From: Luteitalea sp. TBR-22
GTDB taxonomy: Bacteria; Acidobacteriota; Vicinamibacteria; Vicinamibacterales; Vicinamibacteraceae
Reading direction: 5' to 3'
Length of the DNA: 64,000 nucleotides
NCBI RefSeq assembly: GCF_016865485.1
Contig: NZ_AP024452.1
Span: forward strand, 766,501-830,500
Below, piece after piece: positions 26,007 to 34,146 of this stretch (its first letter is position 1; every line of letters begins with the position of its first letter). The position numbers were made by a program, and so were the translations under genes. The notes under the pieces were generated by a model. It was not told the origin of the DNA and ran no database searches. It worked only from the letters and a program-made list of their open reading frames with translations.

Positions 26007-27419
26007 ATGGCCAACAAGGAGTCACGAGAAACGCCCGGCACGGCGAACCCCGCACAGGCTGGCGCATCGTCACCCGAACAGGCGCTGCCGTATGGCGACC
26101 TGGCGCGGTTGATCCGCGAGCTCGCGCAACAGGGAGGTTTCCCGGTGGCGCTGTCGGCGACGCGCCTGCCGCCCGTGGATACGGGCGCGCGGCTCCGGCA
26201 GCGACTGCGGCGCAGCATCGTGTTCCCGCCCTGCGCCGACACGTTGCTGGGCCTGGTGCGCACCGCCGATACCGACGAAGTGACGGCCGACTTCAAGGAC
26301 TACTTCACGTTCGCCCGCCATGTCACGTTCGGGCAGTTCACCAATGCCGCTGGCGCGCCCGAGGACCTCACGACGCAGCTCGGCACGACGCTCGACCCGA
26401 CGCTTGCCTCCTGCGGGCAGGCCGGGCCGTTCTCGACGCAGTCGCACGGCGGCGCGTCGTGGCCGAGCGACTGTTGCGTGTGCACGCCCTGCGTGACGCT
26501 CGACGGCATCCGCAACACCGACGGCACGCGCCCGGGTATCCGCCGCCTGTTCATCGGCGACCTTGTGTGGCTCTTCTACATGGAACGGCTCGGCCTGTTC
26601 CAGATCCTCGGCGCCATCCTCGACGCGTTCGCCTACAGCGGACGCCTGCCGATCTCCAATGGCGCGCTCGACGCCGACGGGGTTGCCGACGACGTCACGG
26701 CGCTGATCCTGGAGGTGATGGTGCGGGAGACGCGGTCGGGGCAGTCGTCGACCGTCCGGGATCGCCTGGCGGCCTACAGGACGTGCCTGGCGTGGACGAC
26801 GGAGGGCGGTCGGAAGCTGGATCTCGACACGCAGGTGAACGGCGCGTTCACGACGCTCTTCCACAAGTTCATCTACCACGCGCTCGAGTTCTACAAGGAC
26901 CGTCGTCTCGCCGTCGCGATCCAGGGCACGGCTGCGGGCTCCACGCCACCGTCGGCGGCCACCCTCATCACGCTGAGCGACACCATCGAGGTGCTCAAGA
27001 ACCGCTTCGAGGCCTTCGACTACGGCCGCAATGCCGTCAACGCACTCGGCGGCCTGGTGTGGGCGATCAGCGCGATGACGATCATCCGGGCGCTGCGCAC
27101 CACGATCGGCATCCCGGAGGCGTTCAACCAGCCGCACGAGTACATCCCCGCGGCCTACGACATCCTGGTGTTGAAGCGCGCGGTCACCCACGGGGACGCC
27201 AACCGCTACCTGATTCACCGGGAGTGCGCCCGGAGCGGTCGCGACATCCTGCTCGACATGGAGGTCGTCGACCACACGTCGCGCAGCGCCGGAGGCGAGC
27301 TCGAACGGTGGATCACGCAGATCGAATCGCGCGTCGAGGCGTACCGCACCGCCTACCGGAACATGACGGGCGTGGACATCGGCGCGAGCGCCACGCCGGC
27401 AATCGAGCAGCAGGCCTGA
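26007..27419 (+). CDS. Hypothetical 470-residue protein of the protease cluster
   Basis: No family is recognised. The protein begins with a polar stretch of about 25 residues, then helices; a Cys cluster CCVCTPC lies near residue 155, and long amphipathic helices rich in aromatic residues follow (LFYMERLGLFQILGAIL; HKFIYHALEFYKD). A moderately hydrophobic segment (LGGLVWAISAMTIIRAL, about 350) may be buried rather than membrane-spanning. No signal peptide. The ATG at 26007 follows AGGAGAGCGAG; a longer frame upstream overlaps the previous gene and was rejected. It is the middle gene of the cluster and could be a scaffold or toxin; the sequence gives no decisive clue. Confidence 0.6.
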   Translation: MANKESRETPGTANPAQAGASSPEQALPYGDLARLIRELAQQGGFPVALSATRLPPVDTGARLRQRLRRSIVFPPCADTLLGLVRTADTDEVTADFKDYFTFARHVTFGQFTNAAGAPEDLTTQLGTTLDPTLASCGQAGPFSTQSHGGASWPSDCCVCTPCVTLDGIRNTDGTRPGIRRLFIGDLVWLFYMERLGLFQILGAILDAFAYSGRLPISNGALDADGVADDVTALILEVMVRETRSGQSSTVRDRLAAYRTCLAWTTEGGRKLDLDTQVNGAFTTLFHKFIYHALEFYKDRRLAVAIQGTAAGSTPPSAATLITLSDTIEVLKNRFEAFDYGRNAVNALGGLVWAISAMTIIRALRTTIGIPEAFNQPHEYIPAAYDILVLKRAVTHGDANRYLIHRECARSGRDILLDMEVVDHTSRSAGGELERWITQIESRVEAYRTAYRNMTGVDIGASATPAIEQQA

Positions 27420-27446
27420 ACCGGGCACAGGAAGCGAGGCGACGTC

Positions 27447-28319
27447 GTGGTCATCGCGGAGCGACGCAGGTTCGAAGCGGAACTGGCCGACCTCGAGGTC
27501 TTCCCACCAGACAGGCGTGCGCGGGTACCCCCTGCGCAGACACTGGCGATTCCCAACCGGTGGATCTGCCGGCTGACCGCGCCGGACATCGACGCGACCG
27601 CCGGGTCGTACGGCATGGGCACGGGCGTGTTGATCGGCCCACGCCACGTCCTGACCGCGGCGCACGTCCTGGTCTCGGTGCAGGACCAGAGGCGGACGGT
27701 GGGCGATCGCCTGCGCGTGCAGATCGCTCGCAACGGTGAGACGGCGCCGTTTGCGCCAGTGGGCATCCGCGGCTGGCGGGTGAACCCGCGCTGGGTGCGG
27801 GCAATCCAGCAGCCGGCGGCGAACGGCCGCCCGGCGCGGACGCGATGGATCCTGCAGCCCCAGCACGACTACGGGCTGGTGACGCTCGACCGGGACGTGT
27901 CGTCGTGGCCCATCGGGCCCTGCACGCTGGGTCATTGGGGCGCGGCGGGTCCCTGCGCCAACGGCGCCTTCATCGGCATGGCGCCTGCCGACGTTCAAGG
28001 CCAGCAGGCAGTCGTCACCGGGTATCCCGGCGACAAGGGGGGCACCGCGTTGTGGACGGCGGGCGGGCCGATCAGCCTGGAACCCCGGCTCGGCACGCTC
28101 CTGCACACGATCGACACCTGCCCCGGTCAGAGCGGGGCACCCGTCTGGGCGATGCAAGGCGATCGCTGCCAGTTGATCGGTGTGCATTCCGGTGCGAACG
28201 GGCGTTGGACCACCGACGCGAACCACCGGCAGGTACTCTCGCACAACGGCGCGGCCCTGTTGTCGCCTGCCGTGGTCCAGCAACTGCGCCTGTGGATGGG
28301 CACGTCCGCGAGGCCCTGA
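27447..28319 (+). CDS. Trypsin-like serine protease with N-terminal ELADLE tag
   Basis: This 290-residue protein is a chymotrypsin-fold protease with complete triad: H73 (TAAHVL), D141 (HDYGLV) and S229 (PGQSGAPVW), as in glutamyl-endopeptidase-like bacterial enzymes (S1B). No signal peptide is present. Instead residues 8-18 read RFEAELADLEV, which matches 10 of 11 positions of the unrelated hydrolase encoded next (RFEQELADLEV, residues 6-16). A shared tag on two unrelated enzymes suggests a common destination or partner. The GTG start follows GAGG, and the stop overlaps the next ATG (ATGA-type TGATG), so the two enzymes are made together. Confidence 0.8.
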   Translation: MVIAERRRFEAELADLEVFPPDRRARVPPAQTLAIPNRWICRLTAPDIDATAGSYGMGTGVLIGPRHVLTAAHVLVSVQDQRRTVGDRLRVQIARNGETAPFAPVGIRGWRVNPRWVRAIQQPAANGRPARTRWILQPQHDYGLVTLDRDVSSWPIGPCTLGHWGAAGPCANGAFIGMAPADVQGQQAVVTGYPGDKGGTALWTAGGPISLEPRLGTLLHTIDTCPGQSGAPVWAMQGDRCQLIGVHSGANGRWTTDANHRQVLSHNGAALLSPAVVQQLRLWMGTSARP

Positions 28320-29440
28320 TGCGCACGCGCGGCAGGTTCGAGCAGGAGCTGGCCGATCTCGAGGTGCCGAGCCGTGCGCCCATCACGGTGACCCACTTCC
28401 ATGTGCGCAAGGCGATCGACCCGAGCATTCGCGCGTTGATGCCCGACCCGTCACCCGGTGCGATGACGCCGGCCCGCATGGCGCCCGGATACGTGCTGCC
28501 GTCGGATGCGCGGCGCCGCCAGTTGCAGGATGCCCTCGACGCGTTGCTGCGCGCGTCGTACGCCGACGGCCTGGCCCCGCCGGTGCACCTGCGGGTGGGC
28601 CTGGTCGATCTCACGGGCGTGCGCTACCACGCGCCGGTGTTCGCCGGGCACTGGGCATGGGGCGGGAGTGCGGCGCTGGAGGCGGGCAGTCTTGCCAAGA
28701 TCCTGCCGCTCTACGCGCTGTACCAACTGCGCTTCGACCTCGACACGACCGCCGCGCAGCAGGGCATCACGACCGGCAAGGCGCTGCTCGCGTTCATGAA
28801 AGCTGAGTGGAAGCGCCAGGGGCTCGTCGATGCCCCCGACGTGCCGGCGCTGTTCACGTTCGCCGGGCGTTCCGGCGACCCCGTGGTCGCCAGACTCCGG
28901 CAGGTGCACGACGTGCACCACAATCACGTCGCCCGGAACCTCATCGTGATGCTCGGCTTCCCGTACATCGGGTCGGTGGCGCTGCAGTCCGGACTCTTCG
29001 ACCCCGCGCACGGTGGACTGTGGCTCAACGCGGCGTACAACGAGCCCGCGCTCACGTGGACGACGAGTCCGTTCCCGAAGCAGCACCGGCACAACGCGAC
29101 GGCGCTGGCGACCGCCACGTACTTCACGCTGCTCGCCCAGGGCCGCCTGGTGAACGAGGCCACCTCGGCAGAGATCCGCAAGGTGCTCGGGATGCGGCTG
29201 TGCATGGGCAACGGCCCGCTCGACGGCATCCGCGGGCTCGGCGGCGCCGTGAACCCCGTTGCCAACAAGTGCGGGTTGTTGAAGCCCTTCTACCACGAGG
29301 GCTGCCACGTCATCCGCCGTGCTTCCGGGGGGCGCACGCTCTCGTATGCCCTGGCCATGCTCACCAAGCGGCCGCCGAACCTCGATCTCAAGGAACTCGG
29401 GCGGAACATCGACGCGCTGGTGGACGCCGCCAACCCGTGA
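28319..29440 (+). CDS. SxxK serine hydrolase (class A beta-lactamase-like) with N-terminal ELADLE tag
   Basis: The 373-residue protein has S124-L-A-K127 in the context LEAGSLAKILPLYALYQL, as in class A beta-lactamase and D,D-peptidase folds, and a later GCHVIRRASGGRTLSYALAM segment that corresponds to the KTG strand region in modified form (RASGG). It lacks a signal peptide. It starts with the tag RFEQELADLEV (residues 6-16), nearly identical to that of the protease encoded directly upstream, whose stop its ATG overlaps. It probably acts on peptide-like bonds, perhaps peptidoglycan; substrate unknown. It is the last gene of the cluster and converges on the sulfotransferase across a period-7 repeat region. 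Confidence 0.7.
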   Translation: MRTRGRFEQELADLEVPSRAPITVTHFHVRKAIDPSIRALMPDPSPGAMTPARMAPGYVLPSDARRRQLQDALDALLRASYADGLAPPVHLRVGLVDLTGVRYHAPVFAGHWAWGGSAALEAGSLAKILPLYALYQLRFDLDTTAAQQGITTGKALLAFMKAEWKRQGLVDAPDVPALFTFAGRSGDPVVARLRQVHDVHHNHVARNLIVMLGFPYIGSVALQSGLFDPAHGGLWLNAAYNEPALTWTTSPFPKQHRHNATALATATYFTLLAQGRLVNEATSAEIRKVLGMRLCMGNGPLDGIRGLGGAVNPVANKCGLLKPFYHEGCHVIRRASGGRTLSYALAMLTKRPPNLDLKELGRNIDALVDAANP

Positions 29441-29470
29441 GGGGAGATGCCTTCGCCGTCCCTGACGGAA

Positions 29471-29675
29471 CCAAGGGACGAGGGACGAGCGACCAGTCAC
29501 AAGGGAGGCGAGGGACAAGGGAACGGGACGACCAGAGACGAGGGAAGAGACGGGCCGTTCGCGACGTCCGGCGGTTCCGACGAGCGCCAGACTGTTCCCT
29601 GGTCCCGACGCGTCCTTGTCCCAGTCCCTTGCCGTCCTGGTGACTTGCGTCCCTGTCCCTTGTCCCTGGTTCTGC
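29471..29675. repeat. Period-7 degenerate repeat region with complementary arms
   Basis: The 5' part (29471-29553) is purine-rich with units such as AGGGACG-AGGGACG-AGCGACC-AGTCACA. The 3' part (about 29594-29675) is the pyrimidine counterpart with CTGTCCC-TTGTCCC-TGGTTCT. The arms are roughly complementary and could fold into a long imperfect hairpin between two convergent genes. No coding potential is seen in the 261-base spacer. Confidence 0.65.
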
Positions 29676-29701
29676 CGGGAACGGGACCATGCCGTGTCCG
29701 G

Positions 29702-30610
29702 TCACACGATGCGCCAGACGACGACGTCGCCGGTGCGTGCGACGCACGCGCACTGGCGCTCAAGGGCGTCCATCAGCGCCGGGTACGTCCCGGTGAACCA
29801 GAAGGCCGGCCATCCCAGCACGAAGTACTCGAGGCCTTCCGCGCGCGCTCGTGCCAGTTCCTCGCAGGCGTGTGCGTCGTCTGCCGGCGGACCCCAGTAC
29901 GTCCCGTCGCGCTGCGTGAAGGGCACCGGTGTGCGGTCGGGCGCGAAGTCCCGACCGAAGGCATCGAGGTCGGCGAGCACGAACCGGGCACCCTCGGGGA
30001 TGCAACCGAGGATGGTCCTTTGCGCCGCGAGCCAGCGGTGCATCCATTCGTTGGCGTGAGGGAAAGGCACGGGCGGATTCGGCGTCGGTACGCCGAGGAA
30101 CGGGCACAGCGCGTCCCAACCGTCGCCTGCCGCCACGTCCATCACGAGGAGGTCATCGGGCCGGCCGGCGAAGTAGGCGAGCACGCCGGCGCGATGCTGC
30201 GCATACGCGCGCGCGAAGCGATCGCGATCGAACTCCACCGCGCCGTACACCACCCCGCTGATGAACTCCTGGAAGCGGCGGAAGTCTTCGGCGCGCTGCC
30301 ACCAGTCCATCATCAGCTGCCAGTGCAACTCCACCGAGCGCAGCCAGGCGCCCTCTTCCCGCACCGTGAGGATGAACTTGCTGCCCGGGTAGGCCGCGTC
30401 CAGCTGCGCGTAGTACGGCGCCACGGGGATGTCGACGGCGGCGTCGTAGGACGCCATCACCGTCAACGAGGTGCAACCCGCGCGCAGTTCGCGCAGCGTC
30501 GTCGCATCGGACGGGTAGTGGATCGTACGGATGCCGAGCAGGGTGAGCGCCTCGGCGAGGCTAGAGGTGCCGGTCTTGCTCAGGCCGAGGCCGAACACCT
30601 TGCGATTCAC
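29702..30610 (-). CDS. Sulfotransferase-family protein with C-terminal accessory domain
   Basis: This 302-residue protein begins with the PAPS 5'-phosphosulfate loop GLGLSKTGTSSL (7-18) and the ILTVREEGAWLRS segment that corresponds to the 3'-phosphate-binding motif, as in the Sulfotransfer_4 family. The last about 95 residues (FVLADLDAFGRDF to the end) do not belong to the sulfotransferase core and resemble small domains appended to glycan-modifying enzymes. It would transfer sulfate from PAPS to a hydroxyl, perhaps on the product of the neighbouring glycan genes. The GTG at 30610 overlaps the stop of the GT4 gene (GTGA) and follows GGGAG. Confidence 0.75.
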   Translation of the reverse strand: MNRKVFGLGLSKTGTSSLAEALTLLGIRTIHYPSDATTLRELRAGCTSLTVMASYDAAVDIPVAPYYAQLDAAYPGSKFILTVREEGAWLRSVELHWQLMMDWWQRAEDFRRFQEFISGVVYGAVEFDRDRFARAYAQHRAGVLAYFAGRPDDLLVMDVAAGDGWDALCPFLGVPTPNPPVPFPHANEWMHRWLAAQRTILGCIPEGARFVLADLDAFGRDFAPDRTPVPFTQRDGTYWGPPADDAHACEELARARAEGLEYFVLGWPAFWFTGTYPALMDALERQCACVARTGDVVVWRIV

Positions 30611-32037
30611 GACGCGGCTCCCGAAGCGTTCGCCCGCCCGATCGGCGCGGGCGTCGCGCCGAGCAGCGCCTGCGCCAACTGCGCGCCCACCACGGGCAGC
30701 GCGAAGGCGCGCTCGATCCGTTCCCTCGCCCGGAGGGCCATGCGCTCGCGCCGAGGGTCGTCGCGGAGCAGTTCGACGAGCGCCGTCGCCAGTGCCGGCG
30801 GGTCGCCGGGCTCGACGAGCATCCCGCCTTGGTCTGTCGCCCTCGGCGCCCCAAGGATGTCCTCGATGCCAGGGGCGCGACAGGCGACCACCGGCACGCC
30901 GCACGCCATCGCCTCGAGTGGCGCCACCGGCAGGCCTTCGTGCCTCGACGTGAACGCGTAGGCGTCGGCGGCGGCCAGGCAGTGCCCGATCAGGCTGCGG
31001 TCGTTGACGTACCGATCGATCCAATGGACGCGACCGGCGGGCAGGGCGGCCACGGCCTCGCGCAGTCGAGCGACATCGACCCCGTTGCCAAGCAGCAGGA
31101 GCACGTCCCTGCCGGTGGGATCCCGCGCCACGATCCGCCGCCATGCCTCGACGAGGACATCGAGCCCCTTTCGGTGCCAGTCCACGCGGCCGTGCCAGGC
31201 CACGACCCGCCCCTCGTCGCCCAGCCCAATCGCGCGCCGCGATTCGCGCTTGTCGCGCGCGGGCCACAAGGTCAGGTCCACAGGATTGAAGATGGCGTGC
31301 AGCCGCGACGGCGGCAGGCCGTAGGTGGCCTGCACCCGTGCTCGTTCCGCCGCCGACCCGGCGATCACTCCGGCGCAGCGCCGCATCGTGTGGCCGCGCA
31401 CCCGCCGCTGGAGCGCGTCGAAGGGCGTATCGCCGCCCTGGAAGGTCGAGTAGACGGGGCGCCCAAGCAAGCCACCCAGGGCGACCATCTGGTCGAATCT
31501 CGCATGCTCGTGTTCCTGGCACAGGATGGCGAGGCAGCGATCCTCGCGCAGCGCGCGAGCCGTCGCACGCAGTGGCGTCGCAAGGTACGGCGCGGCGGCG
31601 TGCAGCGCACGGTACCAGGTGCGGCGCATGCCGGTCGGTGGCCGGGCGGTGACGAGCGTCGGGGCGTACGGGTCCAGGATCACCCGCCGGGTCGCGCGGT
31701 AGGCGGCCGGCGCTGGCAGCACGCGGATCCGCGCGCCAGTGGGCCGGTGTACCCGGACCGTGGGTGACGCAACGTCGCGCGAGTAGCAGAGGAGGGTCGT
31801 CTCCACGCCCACGGCGGCGAGCGCCGCCACGTACCCGAACATCCAGCCGCCCGTCATCTCGTTGCAGAACGCGTCGAGCGAGACGCCGAGGGGGTCGAGG
31901 AAGTCCTCGACGAGATGCGTCCAGTCGACGAGCGCAATGCGGGGCCGGGCGCCGCCAGCGCCGGTCGCGCTATGCTCGGCGGCACTCACGTCCGTCGCCA
32001 CGCCGCGCTGTCCATGGTTCCGTTGCCTTCCCTTCAC
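30607..32037 (-). CDS. Glycosyltransferase family 4
   Basis: The 476-residue reading frame has the GT-B fold C-terminal signature: GRVDWHRKGLDVLVEAW, then SLIGHCLAAADAYAFTSRHEGLPVAPLEAMACGVPVVAC with the EGLPVAPLEAMA E-x7-E motif of retaining GT4 enzymes. It would add a sugar from a nucleotide donor to the acceptor of this cluster. The start is uncertain: the first in-frame GTG at 32037 lies only 2 bases from the divergent GT2 start, and GTGs at 32001 or 31989 would fit as well; none has a strong ribosome binding site. The stop overlaps the sulfotransferase start. Confidence 0.85.
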   Translation of the reverse strand: MKGRQRNHGQRGVATDVSAAEHSATGAGGARPRIALVDWTHLVEDFLDPLGVSLDAFCNEMTGGWMFGYVAALAAVGVETTLLCYSRDVASPTVRVHRPTGARIRVLPAPAAYRATRRVILDPYAPTLVTARPPTGMRRTWYRALHAAAPYLATPLRATARALREDRCLAILCQEHEHARFDQMVALGGLLGRPVYSTFQGGDTPFDALQRRVRGHTMRRCAGVIAGSAAERARVQATYGLPPSRLHAIFNPVDLTLWPARDKRESRRAIGLGDEGRVVAWHGRVDWHRKGLDVLVEAWRRIVARDPTGRDVLLLLGNGVDVARLREAVAALPAGRVHWIDRYVNDRSLIGHCLAAADAYAFTSRHEGLPVAPLEAMACGVPVVACRAPGIEDILGAPRATDQGGMLVEPGDPPALATALVELLRDDPRRERMALRARERIERAFALPVVGAQLAQALLGATPAPIGRANASGAAS

Positions 32038-32039
32038 GC

Positions 32040-33017
32040 ATGACGCCCACCGTCAGCCTCGACGTCATCGTCTGTACATGGAACAACGCCGCGCTCCTCG
32101 ACCGCACGCTGCGGTCGCTGGAAGCGCAGCACCCCGTGCCCGGTCTCGACTGGAGCCTGCTGGTGGTCGACAACAATTGTACGGACGACACGTCCCTGGT
32201 GCTGCAGGCGGCACTCTCCAGGGGCCTGCCCCTCCGTGTCGAGCACGAGCCGGAGCAGGGGCTGACGCCAGCGCGCCTGCGCGGCGTGCGCAGCACCACC
32301 CGCACCTGGCTCGCGTTCGTGGACGACGACTGCGTGCTGGACCCGGCATGGCTGGCCCAGACCGCCGCCTTCATCGGGGCGCACCCGGACTGCGGAGCCT
32401 TCGGCGGACGGATCACGCTGGCCTGGGAAGGCTCGCCGCCCGCGTATGCGCTCAGGGTCCCTTACGCATTTGCGGGCAAGAACCACGGCGATACCCCGCA
32501 TCGCCGCACCTGGCTGGCCGGCCTCGGGATGACGGTCCGCCGCGCCGCGCTCGAGTCCACCGGGTGGGTCGAGCGGCCGCTGCTCGCCGATCGCATCGGC
32601 AGCCGGTTGGTGTCCGGCGGCGACATGGAGATCGGCCTGCGCATCGCCTCGAGGTCCCACGAGGTGTGGTATGCGCCGGAGTGCCGCATCACCCACTGCA
32701 TCCCGGAACGCCGCACCTCGCGTGACTACCTGGCGAGGCTGCTCGCCGGGCTGGGTGCGAGCCGGCACCAGGTCGCGGCGCTCACCTGGGCGCGGTCGGC
32801 ACCGGCCTTTGCCGGCTTCTCGATCGCCGTGGCGGTCGGATTCGCCGCGCGTGGGCTGCTCGACACGGTACTCGACGTCGGTCGGCCCGCGCCCCGGGCC
32901 GGACCACGCGTCGCCTTTGCGCCCCTGACCGGTTGGGTCCATGCGATGCGGCACCTGTGGCGACTCCCCGAGTCCGAGCGCCGGGCGCTGATCGGGGCAG
33001 CCAGGCCTGTGGGATGA
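32040..33017 (+). CDS. Glycosyltransferase family 2
   Basis: The 325-residue protein is a GT-A inverting enzyme: VSLDVIVCTWNNAALL (5-20) with nucleotide-binding residues, VVDNNCTDDT, the metal-binding triplet FVDDDCVLD (near 98) and the W/GGDMEIG acceptor motif (about 200), and a C-terminal hydrophobic segment (FSIAVAVGFAARGLL, about 260-275) that may attach it to the membrane. It is divergently arranged with the GT4 gene and followed 22 bases later by a sulfotransferase fusion on the same strand. The donor sugar is unknown. Confidence 0.85.
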   Translation: MTPTVSLDVIVCTWNNAALLDRTLRSLEAQHPVPGLDWSLLVVDNNCTDDTSLVLQAALSRGLPLRVEHEPEQGLTPARLRGVRSTTRTWLAFVDDDCVLDPAWLAQTAAFIGAHPDCGAFGGRITLAWEGSPPAYALRVPYAFAGKNHGDTPHRRTWLAGLGMTVRRAALESTGWVERPLLADRIGSRLVSGGDMEIGLRIASRSHEVWYAPECRITHCIPERRTSRDYLARLLAGLGASRHQVAALTWARSAPAFAGFSIAVAVGFAARGLLDTVLDVGRPAPRAGPRVAFAPLTGWVHAMRHLWRLPESERRALIGAARPVG

Positions 33018-33039
33018 TGCGCCACCCGCATCACACGTC

Positions 33040-34146
33040 ATGCCCAGGTACTCGACCACCGTCACCCACGCGCTGTCGCAATCAGAGGCCGTCGACAGGC
33101 TCACCGCGGCGGTGGACCGCGCGCGGGCCATCTCGGATATCGTCGCCTCCTGGAGCGGCTCCGTCCTCACGTTCACGGTGACGATGCAGGGCATCGCCGT
33201 CCAGGGCACGGCGGATGTCCGGGACCGCGCCATCAGGGTGGACTGCCAACTGCCCCTCCTGGCCATGGCGTTCCGGTCATGGATCCCCGGCATCATCGGC
33301 AAGGCGCTGGCGCCGGCGCCGGGTGGTCCCGCGGCGCCTCGTCCTGAGGGCATGCGCGACACGCCCGTCGTGCTGTTCATGCACATCCCCAAGGCCGCGG
33401 GTACCACCTTCGCCGAGTTCATCCACGCGCACTGCGGTGATACCAGCCTGGGCGCCGACGAGCTGCTCCGCGACGGTGTCCTGTTCCTTCCCTACGGGTT
33501 CCGGAAGCCCGAGGATCTCGTCGTGCCCTCGTACGCCAGGTCGTTGCTCGCCCGCCCCGACCTCCGCGCCGTGTGCGGCCACTTCTGGTTCGGGCTGCAC
33601 GAGCACGTCAGCCGGCCTTCGACGTACGTCACCGTCATCCGCGATCCGGTGGATCGCGTCGTGTCGCTCTACAACTTCCTGCGGATCGACGGGGAGATGT
33701 CGCTGGACGCGTTCGCCGCGTCGCCGGCGTACCGGGAGGTCGACAACGACCAGGTGCGACGCCTGGCCGGCGTGGAGCCTCGCTACGGCGAGTGCACCGA
33801 GCAGATGCTCGACGCGGCCTGCGCTCACCTCGAGCAGCACTTTTCGGTGGTCGGCGTGACCGAGCGCCTCGAGGAAACGATGGCGGTGGCGCGCCGGACA
33901 TTCGACTGGGGCGGCGACTACACGCCGCCCCGCCGGAACGTGACGACGGCGGAGGCGCCGGCCGTCGTCGTGTCCGAGGCGCAGCGCGACGTGATCCGCC
34001 GGCGAAACGCCCTCGACGTGCGCCTGCACGCGTGGGCCAACGCGTGGCTCGACCGCGCGGCCGCGTCGTCGCCGGCGGCTGGCCGGCCCGATCAGGCGAG
34101 CACGTCGTCGAGCAGCCGCGACAGCACCGCGCCCGCGTCGAAGTAG
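33040..34146 (+). CDS. Fusion of polyhydroxyalkanoic-acid-system-like domain to sulfotransferase
   Basis: Residues 1-90 of this 368-residue protein match the small polyhydroxyalkanoic acid system family (PF09650-like): MPRYSTTVTHALSQSEAVDR at the start, ASWSGSVLTFTVT and VDCQLPLLAMAF. Following a Pro/Ala linker, residues 109-330 are a Sulfotransfer_2-type domain with the PAPS loop HIPKAAGTTF (115-124) and the TVIRDPVDRVVSLYNF 3'-phosphate motif. No stop separates the parts; an internal ATG at residue 105 with GAGGG before it might also give the enzyme alone. The last 18 codons overlap the convergent glycosyltransferase gene. The pairing is unusual and unexplained. Confidence 0.75.
   Translation: MPRYSTTVTHALSQSEAVDRLTAAVDRARAISDIVASWSGSVLTFTVTMQGIAVQGTADVRDRAIRVDCQLPLLAMAFRSWIPGIIGKALAPAPGGPAAPRPEGMRDTPVVLFMHIPKAAGTTFAEFIHAHCGDTSLGADELLRDGVLFLPYGFRKPEDLVVPSYARSLLARPDLRAVCGHFWFGLHEHVSRPSTYVTVIRDPVDRVVSLYNFLRIDGEMSLDAFAASPAYREVDNDQVRRLAGVEPRYGECTEQMLDAACAHLEQHFSVVGVTERLEETMAVARRTFDWGGDYTPPRRNVTTAEAPAVVVSEAQRDVIRRRNALDVRLHAWANAWLDRAAASSPAAGRPDQASTSSSSRDSTAPASK

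Noticed and set aside
26070-28283. Minus-strand open frame of 737 codons across the protease cluster
   Set aside because: It spans three plus-strand genes with good starts and motifs, and its own product is a low-complexity Arg/Gly/His sequence.
23850-29440. Contractile injection system or encapsulin as the carrier for the tagged hydrolases
   Set aside because: No sheath, tube, baseplate or capsid-like gene is visible in the window, so no carrier can be named.
29447-29701. CRISPR array in the repeat-rich spacer
   Set aside because: Units are 7 bases long and degenerate, without unique spacers of 30-40 bases or cas genes.
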